Below are positions 55,862-63,497 of a DNA stretch of 64,000 nt, in pieces. The notes below the pieces were generated by a model that ran no database searches, was not told where the DNA came from, and saw nothing but the letters and a program-made list of their open reading frames with translations. The stretch comes from Bradyrhizobium elkanii USDA 76. Lineage in GTDB: Bacteria > Pseudomonadota > Alphaproteobacteria > Rhizobiales > Xanthobacteraceae. The number at the start of each line of letters is the position of its first letter. Position 1 is the stretch's first letter. The stretch covers positions 7,990,001 to 8,054,000 of the forward strand of contig NZ_CP066356.1 of NCBI RefSeq assembly GCF_023278185.1. Reading direction: 5' to 3'. The translations under genes and the position numbers were made by a program.

Positions 55862-56272
55862 TCACCGGCGAAATGGAAGCATTGCGCGCAGATTGCCGTC
55901 GCGCAGATAGAGCCCGCCCCACAGCATCAGGCCGAGATAGAGCCCGAACAGCGTGTGGGTGAACAGCGGGCTGCCGATCCGCACATGCGATGCGATCGCG
56001 CCGCCGAGATAGCCGGTGAGCAGGATCGCGCCGAGGATCGAGGTCGGCGGCACCGAGTAGAGCAGCGTGCAGACGATGGTGATGATGCCGAGGCTGCGCG
56101 CCAGCGCATCGCTCGCGCCGAAGCCCATCCTGTCCATGGTCTCGGTGACGACAGACAGCGGCACCAGCTTGATCGCGCCGTCGAACAGCAGGAACAGGAC
56201 GACCACCCCGCTCATGACGCGGCCGGTGATGCGGGCGGGCTTTGAGACTTCGGTGTCGACGACCGTCGGCAT
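55862..56272 (-). CDS. DoxX-family membrane protein
   Basis: A 136-residue protein of four hydrophobic helices (GVVVLFLLFDGAIKLVPL, LGIITIVCTLLYSVP, TSILGAILLTGYLGGAIAS, HTLFGLYLGLMLWGGLYLR). DoxX/DoxD relatives occur in thiosulfate:quinone oxidoreductase and many unknown roles. ATG 56272 (MPTVVDTEVSKPAR) is chosen over 56395 because no family part is lost. In operon-like contact with the SRPBCC gene downstream. Confidence 0.82.
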   Translation of the reverse strand: MPTVVDTEVSKPARITGRVMSGVVVLFLLFDGAIKLVPLSVVTETMDRMGFGASDALARSLGIITIVCTLLYSVPPTSILGAILLTGYLGGAIASHVRIGSPLFTHTLFGLYLGLMLWGGLYLRDGNLRAMLPFRR

Positions 56273-56627
56273 GGCTTGCTCCCCAAGGTGTCGTGATGCT
56301 CTGCCTTCATGACGAACGGAGGGATGCGAGGTCGACAATGCGGGCGAAGATTTTTTAGGGAGCGCGGCAAGAGTTGCGCGAGGGTTGCGCAACATCGATC
56401 GCCTCGCCCGGGGCCCCCCCTCTCCCCACCCTCCCCCGCAAGGGGGGAGGGAGCCTGATTGCTGTGCTCACCTCACTCGCGCTCGTTCACAAAATTCAGC
56501 GCAGATAATCCGACGTGAGGAAGCCACCGGCGGAAGGGTTCCCTCCCCCCTTGCGGGGGAGGGTTAGGGAGAGGGGTTCACCCGGGAAGTCTCTCAACCT
56601 GAACTTGGGCGACGCAAGTCCTGACCG
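56273..56627. repeat. 355-base gap with a large family F inverted repeat
   Basis: CCCTCTCCCCACCCTCCCCCGCAAGGGGGGAGGG (56409-56450) and TCCCTCCCCCCTTGCGGGGGAGGGTTAGGGAGAGGG (56540-56577) are complementary in part and could fold over the centre. It lies between the sigma-factor gene (ends 56628) and DoxX start (56272), both on the minus strand, so it is also the likely promoter region of DoxX. No gene is seen. Confidence 0.6.
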
Positions 56628-57905
56628 CTACTTCGCCTTCACATTACGCGGCTGGCTGTCGCGCATCAGGCGGTCGATATGCATGCGGATGTGGGCGGCT
56701 TCGGCGGTGGTGTTGGCGAGCGCGATGGCGCGGTCGAAGGCGATGCGGGCCTCCTCGTTGCGGCCGAGCTGCATCAGGAAGGCGCCGCGCACGCCGAAAT
56801 AATGGAAGTAATTGGCAAGCCGCGGCGCCAAGGGCTCGATCATCTCGAGCGCGGCTTGCGCCCCCTTCACCTTGGAGACCGCAACGGCGCGGTTGAGCGT
56901 GATCACCGGCGACGGCTGCATGACCTCGAGCGCGCCGTACAGCAGATCGATCTGGGTCCAGTCGGTATCCTCGGGCTTTTCCGCACGGGCGTGCAGCGCT
57001 GCGATCGCCGCCTGCACCTGATACGGCCCGCTGCGGCGGTGGCGCATCGCCTTGTCGATCAGCGCGAGGCCCTCGGCGATCTGCTTCTGATTCCACAGGC
57101 TGCGGTCCTGGTCGTCGAGCAGGATCACCTGGCCATCGGCGTCGAAGCGCGCCTCGGCGCGGGCGTGCTGCAGCAACAGCAGCGCCGTCAGCCCCATGAT
57201 CTCGGGCTCGCTCTGGAACAGCCGCAGCAGCAGGCGGGCGAGGCGAATCGCCTCCTCGCACAGCGGCGCGCGGATTTCGGCGGTGTCGCCGCTCGCCGAA
57301 TAGCCCTCGTTGAAGATCAAGTAGATCATCGCCGCGACCGAGGCGAGCCGCTCGCTGCGCTCGACCGCGCCCGGCGTCTCGAACGGCACGTTGGCATCGG
57401 CGACGCGCGCCTTGGCCCGCGTGATGCGCTGCTCCATCGCCGCTTCCGAGACCAGGAAGGCGCGCGCGATCTGCTTCACCGTGAGACCTGAGACGATGCG
57501 CAGCGCGAGCGCGATCTGCTGCGTCGCCGGCAGATCCTTGTGACAGCAGATGAAGAGCAGCCGCAGGATGTCGTCGCGGTAGTGCGAGCCGTCGAGCCGC
57601 TCGGCGATCTCGTCCTCGGCGTCGTCGAGGTCGGAGATCGCCTGGTCGTCGTCGGGCAGCGGCTGCTGCTTCTTGTTGCGGCGGACCTCGTCGATCGCAA
57701 CGTTGCGGCCGACCATGATCAGCCACGCCGCGGGATCGCGCGGCGGGCCGTTCTGCGGCCAGCTCTTCAGCGCGCGCAGGCAGGCGTTCTGGAACGCCTC
57801 CTCGGCGGTGTCGAGATTGCGAAAGTAGCGCAGCAAGGCGCCGACCGCCTGGGGACGCGCGGACGTCAACGCAGCATCGATCCAGGCGGTGTCGGTCACG
57901 CTCAC
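56628..57905 (-). CDS. RNA polymerase sigma factor, ECF42 type with long C-terminal extension
   Basis: A 425-residue sigma factor. Region 2 is QAVGALLRYFRNLDTAEEAFQNACLRALKSWPQNGPPRDPAAWLIMVGRNVAIDEVRR; region 4 is LALRIVSGLTVKQIARAFLVSEAAMEQRITRAKARV. The 240-residue C-terminal extension (YLIFNEGYSASGDTAEIRAPLCEEAIRLARLLL and ALIDKAMRHRRSGPYQVQAAIAALHARAEKPEDTDWTQIDLLYGALEV) is the TPR-like DUF6596 domain that defines ECF42. No anti-sigma factor is next to it; in this group the extension is thought to control activity. It overlaps the DGPF gene by four bases (ATGA). Confidence 0.93.
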   Translation of the reverse strand: MSVTDTAWIDAALTSARPQAVGALLRYFRNLDTAEEAFQNACLRALKSWPQNGPPRDPAAWLIMVGRNVAIDEVRRNKKQQPLPDDDQAISDLDDAEDEIAERLDGSHYRDDILRLLFICCHKDLPATQQIALALRIVSGLTVKQIARAFLVSEAAMEQRITRAKARVADANVPFETPGAVERSERLASVAAMIYLIFNEGYSASGDTAEIRAPLCEEAIRLARLLLRLFQSEPEIMGLTALLLLQHARAEARFDADGQVILLDDQDRSLWNQKQIAEGLALIDKAMRHRRSGPYQVQAAIAALHARAEKPEDTDWTQIDLLYGALEVMQPSPVITLNRAVAVSKVKGAQAALEMIEPLAPRLANYFHYFGVRGAFLMQLGRNEEARIAFDRAIALANTTAEAAHIRMHIDRLMRDSQPRNVKAK

Positions 57906-58270
57906 GCCTCGGTACCCCCCTGATTGAAGTAGCCGACCGGGCGGATCTCATAGGTGCCGCCGGGATTGGCCTCGCCGAGGTCGCGCGCGATGTCGAGCAC
58001 CTCGTCGAGGTTCTTGCCCTCGACCAGATAGAAGCCGAGCAGCTGTTCCTTGGTTTCGGCGAACGGGCCGTCCAGCACCAGCGGCGGATTTTCCTTGCGC
58101 AGCGTGGTCGCCGCGGTGGTCGGCAACAGCCGCGCCACCGGGCCGAGCTTGCCCTGCTTGGCGAGCTTGTCCTGCACGACGGACAGTTTCTGCATGACGG
58201 AGGCGTCGTGTTCCTTGCTCCAGGAGCCGACCATGTCTTCGTCATGATAGCAGAGGATGGCGTACAGCAT
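57902..58270 (-). CDS. DGPF-motif YCII-related protein, coupled to ECF42
   Basis: A 122-residue protein with the LVLDGPFAETKEQLLGFYLVEGKNLDEVLDIARDL motif (DGPF). ATG 58270 (MLYAILCYHDEDMVGSW) is used; longer frame from 58291 is possible. Its end overlaps the sigma gene start by four bases, so it is translated with it. DGPF genes are the classical partners of ECF42 sigma factors, and three further YciI-like genes lie at 47.0-48.5 kb. A possible ECF promoter, TGTCGGC ... CGTTC, lies upstream on the minus strand. Confidence 0.92.
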   Translation of the reverse strand: MLYAILCYHDEDMVGSWSKEHDASVMQKLSVVQDKLAKQGKLGPVARLLPTTAATTLRKENPPLVLDGPFAETKEQLLGFYLVEGKNLDEVLDIARDLGEANPGGTYEIRPVGYFNQGGTEA

Positions 58271-58427
58271 CGAAAAGGCATCTCCGTTCATTGCAAGAAC
58301 GAACGATTATGCCCGCTGCCGACAGGGGGCGCGAAAGAAATTTAGGTTCCGGATGCGGGCGATGGATTTTGATCGAGGCTCCATGGCGAGCTTCGACGGA
58401 CGGGATGTTTGCCGCGGCGACGGCGCA

Positions 58428-58745
58428 TCAGGCCGTCGCCGCGACGATGAACGTGCGGTTACCATAGACGCCGTAGCGGGCGTCGATCGGGCGCGCCTTG
58501 GCTTCATCGCTCTCGTGGCGGCGGACGCGGCTCCTCGTCGCTGGGCGGGACGCCTGCTGCCGCGGAGACTCCACGCGTTGCGCCTGGGCCTGCGATTGGG
58601 CCGGCCGGGCCTCGCCCTGCGCTGGAGCAACGGCCGGTTGCGCCTGCGCCGACGCATCAGCGTTTGCGAGCACGAGGCCACGGCTTTGATCGGCGTGGGC
58701 CGTGGCGACGGCGGCGAGGATGAAGGCCGACACCAGTTTGCGCAT
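58428..58745 (-). CDS. small secreted Gln/Ala-rich hypothetical protein
   Basis: A 105-residue protein: signal peptide (LVSAFILAAVATAHA), then a flexible Ala/Gln/Pro-rich stretch (ASAQAQPAVAPAQGEARPAQSQAQAQR) and a basic end (RSRVRRHESDEAKARPIDARYGVYGNRTFIVAATA). ATG 58745 starts the frame. No family is known. Opposite to the 2-hydroxyacid dehydrogenase gene. Confidence 0.6.
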   Translation of the reverse strand: MRKLVSAFILAAVATAHADQSRGLVLANADASAQAQPAVAPAQGEARPAQSQAQAQRVESPRQQASRPATRSRVRRHESDEAKARPIDARYGVYGNRTFIVAATA

Positions 58746-58832
58746 GGAAGTTCGCCCCTGTTGATGGCAGGAGATGAGAGCGGGTCGGACCCGCTCTGTG
58801 ACATACATCACATTTACGTTGGAGGTATCGGG

Positions 58833-59798
58833 ATGGGTAAGGGCGCACTGGCGCTGCTGATCAATGGCGGCTCGGAAAACTGGTCGTCGGCGCGCTGGAA
58901 GGCGCGGTTCGACGCGGTCTGCCCGGACCGCCGCGTGGTGCTGCTGCCGGACGGCGCGCTCGATCCCGCCGAGGTGCATTACGCCGCGGTGTGGAAGCCG
59001 AAGCCGGGCGAGCTCGCGGCGTTCAAGAACCTGCGCGTCATCTTCAATCTCGGCGCCGGGGTCGACGCGCTGACGGCCGATCGCTCGCTGCCCGACGTGC
59101 CGCTGGTGCGGGTCGCGGTCTCCGATCTCACCGACCGCATGACCGAATATGTCGTGCTGCATGTGCTGATGCATCACCGCCAGGAGCTCTATTTGCGCGA
59201 GTCGCAGCGGGTGAAGCGCTGGGCGCCGGACTATCAGTGGGCCGCGAGCGCGATCACCGTCGGCGTCATGGGGCTCGGCACACTCGGCGCCGCCTCGGCG
59301 CAGGCACTGCGCGCGCTCGGCTTTCGCGTCGTCGGCTGGAGCCGCAGCGAGAAGCGGATCGACGGCATCGCCTGCTACCACGGCGCGGACGGGCTCGACG
59401 CATTCCTGCGCGAGACCAACATCCTGGTCTGCCTGCTGCCACTGACGCCGGACACAAGGCATGTGCTGAACCGCGACGCGTTCGCGAAGCTGAACCGCGA
59501 GAGCCCGCTCGGCGCGCCCGTCATCATCAATGCCGGCCGCGGCGGCTTGCAGAACGAGGCCGACATCCTGCGCGCGCTCGATGACGGCACGCTGGGCGCC
59601 GCCTCGCTCGACGTCTTCGAGACCGAGCCGCTGCCCGAGGCGAGTCCGTTCTGGAGCCACCCGAAGGTGGTGCTGACGCCGCACAACGCCGCCGACACCG
59701 ACGCCGACGAGATCTCGAAATATGTCGCGCAGCAGATCGCGCGTTTCGAGGCCGGCGGCGCGCTGGAGAACCTCGTCGATCGCAAGCGGGGGTATTAG
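58833..59798 (+). CDS. glyoxylate/hydroxypyruvate reductase A type 2-hydroxyacid dehydrogenase
   Basis: A 321-residue NAD(P)H-dependent reductase with the GGAGG ribosome site seven bases before ATG 58833. The Rossmann site is VGVMGLGTLGAASAQALRALGFRVVGWSRSEK; catalytic Arg is in INAGRGGLQNEADILRAL, the Glu/Asp in AASLDVFETEPLPEASPFW and the His in HPKVVLTPHNAADTDADEI, matching GhrA. It reduces glyoxylate or hydroxypyruvate. The longer frame from 58257 overlaps the opposite secreted-protein gene and is not used. Confidence 0.92.
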   Translation: MGKGALALLINGGSENWSSARWKARFDAVCPDRRVVLLPDGALDPAEVHYAAVWKPKPGELAAFKNLRVIFNLGAGVDALTADRSLPDVPLVRVAVSDLTDRMTEYVVLHVLMHHRQELYLRESQRVKRWAPDYQWAASAITVGVMGLGTLGAASAQALRALGFRVVGWSRSEKRIDGIACYHGADGLDAFLRETNILVCLLPLTPDTRHVLNRDAFAKLNRESPLGAPVIINAGRGGLQNEADILRALDDGTLGAASLDVFETEPLPEASPFWSHPKVVLTPHNAADTDADEISKYVAQQIARFEAGGALENLVDRKRGY

Positions 59799-59820
59799 CA
59801 CCGCCGTCACCCCACACAGA

Positions 59821-59938
59821 GTCGTCCCGGCGAAAGCCGGACCCATACTCCGCGGCCCCTCATTGGGGCGTGCGGGGAAACCATCCTGCACAACAACGAG
59901 GTCCTGTGATTATGGGTCCCGGCTTTCGCCGGGACGAC
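59821..59938. repeat. family E inverted repeat, near-perfect 27-base arms
   Basis: Left arm 59821-59847 begins GTCGTCCCGGCGAAAGCCGG and right arm 59911-59938 is its complement with a single extra C. It lies between convergent genes with an internal CGCGGCCCC stretch, forming a very long hairpin. Confidence 0.75.
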
Positions 59939-60060
59939 AAGTGGAGAGGCCGCTTCTCAGCCCATCCCGGCAACGAATTCGGCGAGCCGGTCGTAGGCGC
60001 GCTCGACGTCCTTCTCGATGCCGGAATTAAGGTGACGCTGCTGACGCAGGCGTGAGCTGT

Positions 60061-60711
60061 CTAGGATTTGCGCGCGAAGGTGACGTGGGTCGCGTGCGGG
60101 CTCGCGACATGCGCGACGACGGCATAGCCGAGGGCAGGCAGATCAAGACCTGCGAACAAACTCTCGCCGGCGCCGAGCACGACCGGCGGCAACACCAGTT
60201 GCAGCTCGTCGAGCAGCCGCGCCTGCAAAAATTGCCGCACCACCGAGACCCCGCCGCCGACGCGGATATCCTTGTCGCCGGCAACGGCGCGCGCCCGCGC
60301 GAGCGCCGCGAGCATGCCGTCGGTCACGAAGTGGAACGTGGTGCCGCCCTCCATCTCGATGTCGGGCCGCGCGTGACGGGTCAGCACGAACACCGGCGTG
60401 TGGTACGGCGGGTTGTTGCCCCACCAGCCTTTCCAGGCATGATCCGGCCACGGCCCGCGGATCGGGCCGAACATGTTGCGCCCCATGATCCAGGCCCCGA
60501 TCCCCTCCATCGACTTGCGGGCGATCTCGTCGTCGAGGCCGGTGGTGCCGCCGTCCTGGCCAATCATCGCGCGAAAGGTTCGCGTCTCGAAGAACCAGGC
60601 CGCGGGCAGCGCCAGGCCGCCGACGCCGAACGGATGTTCGAGGCTCTGATTCAGCGCCGCGCCGAATCCGTCGATCGAGACCGTGAATACTGAAGTCCTG
60701 ACTTTTCCCAT
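60061..60711 (-). CDS. dihydrofolate reductase (RibD-C) family protein
   Basis: A 216-residue protein of the RibD C-terminal/DHFR fold. GRNMFGPIRGPWPDHAWKGWWGNNPPYHTPVFVLTRHARPDIEMEGGTTFHFVTDGMLAALARARAVAGDKDIRVGGGVSVVRQFLQARLLDELQLVLPPVVLGAGESLF is the typical block with the NADPH phosphate site (VGGG) and the C-terminal LDELQLxxxPVVLG. Not the essential DHFR; members act as reductases of unknown substrate. On one strand with the TetR gene but 90 bases apart. Confidence 0.88.
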   Translation of the reverse strand: MGKVRTSVFTVSIDGFGAALNQSLEHPFGVGGLALPAAWFFETRTFRAMIGQDGGTTGLDDEIARKSMEGIGAWIMGRNMFGPIRGPWPDHAWKGWWGNNPPYHTPVFVLTRHARPDIEMEGGTTFHFVTDGMLAALARARAVAGDKDIRVGGGVSVVRQFLQARLLDELQLVLPPVVLGAGESLFAGLDLPALGYAVVAHVASPHATHVTFARKS

Positions 60712-60801
60712 GATATTCCGCTTGCGTGAGTGGGGAGACCTTACGGAAGACGGGCGGGAAAGCCAGCGGCCGACATTTGCCCGGCAGGAAAATTTGCGCG
60801 G

Positions 60802-61461
60802 CTATTTCGCCCCGCACAGCACGTCGATGGCGCCCTTCACGATCGCCTCGAGCTCCTTGCGCGGCACGCGGGCGCGGGCGCGGATCGCGATGGTGTGGAT
60901 GGTGGCGGAGGCCAGATGCGCCAGCGACGCCGGATCGGTCCCCTCAGGCAGTTCCCCGCGCTCCTTGGCATGGCGGAAGCAGATGCCGAACGCCTTGTCG
61001 AGCTCGGTCAGGCCCTCGACCACCATGGTGCGGATGTCCGGATCCGACACCGCCTCGGATGCAGCCGTCATCACGGTGAAGCAACCGCGCGGGCCGGACT
61101 CGCCGGAGAGATAGATGTCGAGCGCGATGCGATAGATGCGCTCGAGCCGCTCGCGCAGCGGCGCGTCGGCGCGGAAGATGTCGACCATCGCGGCGCGCGC
61201 GTCGTCGCGATAGCGCTGGTAGCTCTTGATGTAGAGCTCGCGCTTGTCGCCGAACGCGCCATAGAGGCTCGGCCGGTTCATGCCGGTCGCGGCGCTCAGA
61301 TCGTCGAGCGAGGTCGCGGCGAAGCCGTCGCGCCGGAACAGATCGAGCGCCTTGCCGAGCGCGACATCGGGCTCATAGGCGCGCGGCCGCCCGCGGCGTT
61401 TCGGCGCGACCGGCGCCGCGATTTTGGCAGCAGACGGCGGCTTCCTAGTTTTTTGTACCAT
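60802..61461 (-). CDS. TetR/AcrR-family transcriptional regulator
   Basis: A 219-residue regulator. ALGKALDLFRRDGFAATSLDDLSAATGMNRPSLYGAFGDKRELYIKSYQRY is the DNA-binding domain, and the C-terminal region carries a ligand-binding helix bundle (TELDKAFGICFRHAKERGELPEGTDPASLAHLASATIHTIAIRARA). A basic N-terminus (KTRKPPSAAKIAAPVAPKRRGRPR) is AT-hook-like. It is divergent from a GST gene (95 bases). TTTTTGTAC and GTACAAAAA copies at 61450 and 61504 are candidate operator halves. Confidence 0.9.
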   Translation of the reverse strand: MVQKTRKPPSAAKIAAPVAPKRRGRPRAYEPDVALGKALDLFRRDGFAATSLDDLSAATGMNRPSLYGAFGDKRELYIKSYQRYRDDARAAMVDIFRADAPLRERLERIYRIALDIYLSGESGPRGCFTVMTAASEAVSDPDIRTMVVEGLTELDKAFGICFRHAKERGELPEGTDPASLAHLASATIHTIAIRARARVPRKELEAIVKGAIDVLCGAK

Positions 61462-61512
61462 TTCGAATTTAATTCCTTGACGCCGCCAATATTATCCAAG
61501 ACAGTACAAAAA
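61450..61512. promoter_or_regulatory. inverted TTTTTGTAC motifs in the TetR-GST gap
   Basis: TTTTTGTAC at 61450-61458 (overlapping the TetR start) and GTACAAAAA at 61504-61512, reverse complements 54 bases apart. They could be two TetR half-sites or part of two weak sites. Confidence 0.35.
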
Positions 61513-61555
61513 TCAACAACGGCCGGACACCCGCGCCAGACACCGGAGGCAACCC

Positions 61556-62200
61556 ATGGACCTTTATTTCTCGCCCCTCGCCTGCTCGATGGCGACCCGC
61601 GTCGCGCTCTATGAAGCCGGCCAGCCGGCCAATTATCTCGAGGTCGACCCGAAGACCAAGGCGGTGCGCAACGACGGCTCCGACTTCAACAAGGTCAACC
61701 CGCTCGGCCTGGTGCCGACGCTGCGCACCGACGACGGCATCGTGCTGACCGAGAACGCCGCGATCCTGCAATATGTCGCCGACCAGTTTCCGCGGGCCGG
61801 CATCGGCACCGTATCGAACGCCGAGCGTTCAAAGCTGCATCAGTGGCTGTGCTTCATCGGCACCGAACTGCACAAGGGCCTGTTCCTGCCGCTGCTCGAC
61901 AAGAAGGCACCGCCGGAAGCCAAGACCTATGCGCTGGAGAAATACGTCTCGCGGCTCGACTATCTCGAGGACCACCTGAAGGGCCGCGACTACCTGCTCG
62001 ACCATTTCAGCGTCGCCGACGCCTATCTCGTCACGGTGATCAACTGGACCATGGCGACGCCGCCGATCGAGCTCGCGAAATGGCCGGCGCTGAAGGCCTA
62101 TTACGAGCGCCTGCGCACCCGGCCCTCGGTTGCAAAGGCGCTCGCGGAGGAGTTCGAGCTCTACAAGGCCGAGATCGCGCGGCACAAGGCGGCGGCGTAA
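61556..62200 (+). CDS. glutathione S-transferase, beta class
   Basis: A 214-residue transferase. MDLYFSPLACSMATRVALYEAG is the beta-class active-site region with Cys10, and NPLGLVPTLRTDDGIVLTENAAILQYVADQF the glutathione-binding part. The C-terminal helices include LDYLEDHLKGRDYLLDHFSVADAYLVTVINW. Beta GSTs bind glutathione by a mixed disulfide at this Cys. The divergent TetR gene suggests induction by an electrophile. Ribosome site GGAGGCAAC lies six bases before the ATG. Confidence 0.93.
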   Translation: MDLYFSPLACSMATRVALYEAGQPANYLEVDPKTKAVRNDGSDFNKVNPLGLVPTLRTDDGIVLTENAAILQYVADQFPRAGIGTVSNAERSKLHQWLCFIGTELHKGLFLPLLDKKAPPEAKTYALEKYVSRLDYLEDHLKGRDYLLDHFSVADAYLVTVINWTMATPPIELAKWPALKAYYERLRTRPSVAKALAEEFELYKAEIARHKAAA

Positions 62201-62218
62201 GGCGGTCTCTCACCATGC

Positions 62219-62246
62219 GTCGTCCCGGCGAAGGCCGGGACGACAA
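62219..62246. repeat. family E short hairpin
   Basis: CGTCGTCCCGGCGAAGGCCGGGACGAC, a near-perfect hairpin between the stop of the GST gene and the convergent DUF1348 gene; likely ends both. Confidence 0.7.
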
Positions 62247-62714
62247 CTAGAACGGACTATCCCCCAGGCCCGGCACGTCGGCCGGGCGCGGGCCCGGGGC
62301 AGGCCAATGGAAGCGGCGGTCCTTCTCTGCGATCGCGATGTCGTTGATCGAGGCCTCGCGGCGGCGCATCAGGCCGTGCTCGTCGAACTCCCACTGTTCG
62401 TTGCCGTAGGAGCGAAACCAGTTGCCGGCGGCGTCGTGCCATTCGTACTGGAAGCGGACCGCGATGCGGTTCTCGTCGAATGCCCAGAGATCCTTGATCA
62501 GGCGATACTCCTGCTCCTTTTCCCATTTACGGGTCAGGAAGGCCACGATCGCCTCGCGGCCCTGAAAAACCTCCGAGCGGTTGCGCCAGCGGCTGTCCTC
62601 GGTATAGGCGCCGGCAACCCGAACGGGGTCGCGCGAATTCCAGGCGTCCTCCGCCATGCGCGCTTTCTGCGCGGCGGTCTCGCGGGTGAAGGGTGGCAGC
62701 GGCGGGCGTGACAT
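62247..62714 (-). CDS. DUF1348 (SnoaL/NTF2-like) family protein
   Basis: A 155-residue protein. [119 protein letters not shown] is the almost complete DUF1348 pattern. The fold is NTF2-like; no activity is known. Convergent with GST. Confidence 0.9.
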   Translation of the reverse strand: MSRPPLPPFTRETAAQKARMAEDAWNSRDPVRVAGAYTEDSRWRNRSEVFQGREAIVAFLTRKWEKEQEYRLIKDLWAFDENRIAVRFQYEWHDAAGNWFRSYGNEQWEFDEHGLMRRREASINDIAIAEKDRRFHWPAPGPRPADVPGLGDSPF

Positions 62715-62735
62715 CGGCGATCCCTCGCGGTTGAA

Positions 62736-62780
62736 GCATGATCCGGAAAAGTGTGAAGCGGTTTTCCGAAAAGATCATGC
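62736..62780. repeat. family B palindrome (copy 2 of 3)
   Basis: GCATGATCCGGAAAAGTGTGA and CGGTTTTCCGAAAAGATCATGC, in the 169-base gap between DUF1348 start and the thioesterase end. An AT-rich GATCAACCTGATCGCGC stretch follows. Confidence 0.7.
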
Positions 62781-62883
62781 TCGAAATGGAAGACAAACGC
62801 GATCAACCTGATCGCGCTTTGTCACGCGCAAATCTATCGCCGCGCCGCGCAGAGTCGATGGGGCGTTTCCTATCGCCCCATAA

Positions 62884-63333
62884 CTAAGCCAGATCGGCCT
62901 TCATCAGGGCACGGATGGACTTCGGAATCGGCTGTGCCCTGCCCTGACTGACGAAGGCAACGCGCACCTGCGCCTTCACAAGCACGTCATCGCCGCGCCT
63001 GACCTCCTGCGCGAGCATGATGGAGGCGCCCTTCACCGCGATCGGCCAGGTCACGACATCGAGCATGTCGTCCATCCGCGCCGGCTTGAGGAAGTCGAGC
63101 GTCATCGAGCGCACCACAAAGGTGAAGCCGCCGGTCTCCTCCTGCGCCTCCTCGAACAGCGCGTTCTGTTCGGCGCCCATCAATCGGAGATGATTGGTGC
63201 GCCCGCGCTCCATAAAGCGCAGGTAATTGGCGTGGTAAACGATGCCGGAAAAATCGGTGTCTTCGTAATAAACACGGACCTGCATATGGTGTCGGCCATC
63301 GCGGATCGCGCCGTCGATATGGGGTAGAGTCAA
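62884..63333 (-). CDS. ybgC: acyl-CoA thioesterase, YbgC/4-hydroxybenzoyl type
   Basis: A 149-residue hot-dog-fold thioesterase. VRVYYEDTDFSGIVYHANYLRFMERGRTNHLR is the signature with the catalytic Asp in YEDTDFSG. TFVVRSMTLDFLKPARMDDMLDVVTWPIAVKGASIMLAQEVRRGDDVLVKAQVRVAFVS follows. YbgC members of the Tol-Pal cluster hydrolyse short or long acyl-CoAs near the envelope; no tol genes are in this window, so it may lie apart or to the right. Confidence 0.9.
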   Translation of the reverse strand: MTLPHIDGAIRDGRHHMQVRVYYEDTDFSGIVYHANYLRFMERGRTNHLRLMGAEQNALFEEAQEETGGFTFVVRSMTLDFLKPARMDDMLDVVTWPIAVKGASIMLAQEVRRGDDVLVKAQVRVAFVSQGRAQPIPKSIRALMKADLA

Positions 63334-63407
63334 TTGCGGCCCCTCGATTGCGCTGGAGCGCGATGCATTCAGGTTGAAGCGTCATCGCGCTCCAGGCTGT
63401 CGTTTGT

Positions 63408-63448
63408 GCATGATCCGGAAAACCGCTTCGCACTTTTCCGGATCATGC
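63408..63448. repeat. family B palindrome (copy 3 of 3)
   Basis: GCATGATCCGGAAAACCGCTTCGCACTTTTCCGGATCATGC, a fully symmetric hairpin, between the thioesterase start and the phosphoesterase end. Confidence 0.75.
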
Positions 63449-63497
63449 TCTGGAACACCAATCGTGTTGCGCAAATCGCGCGATCACGCAAGCGCGA

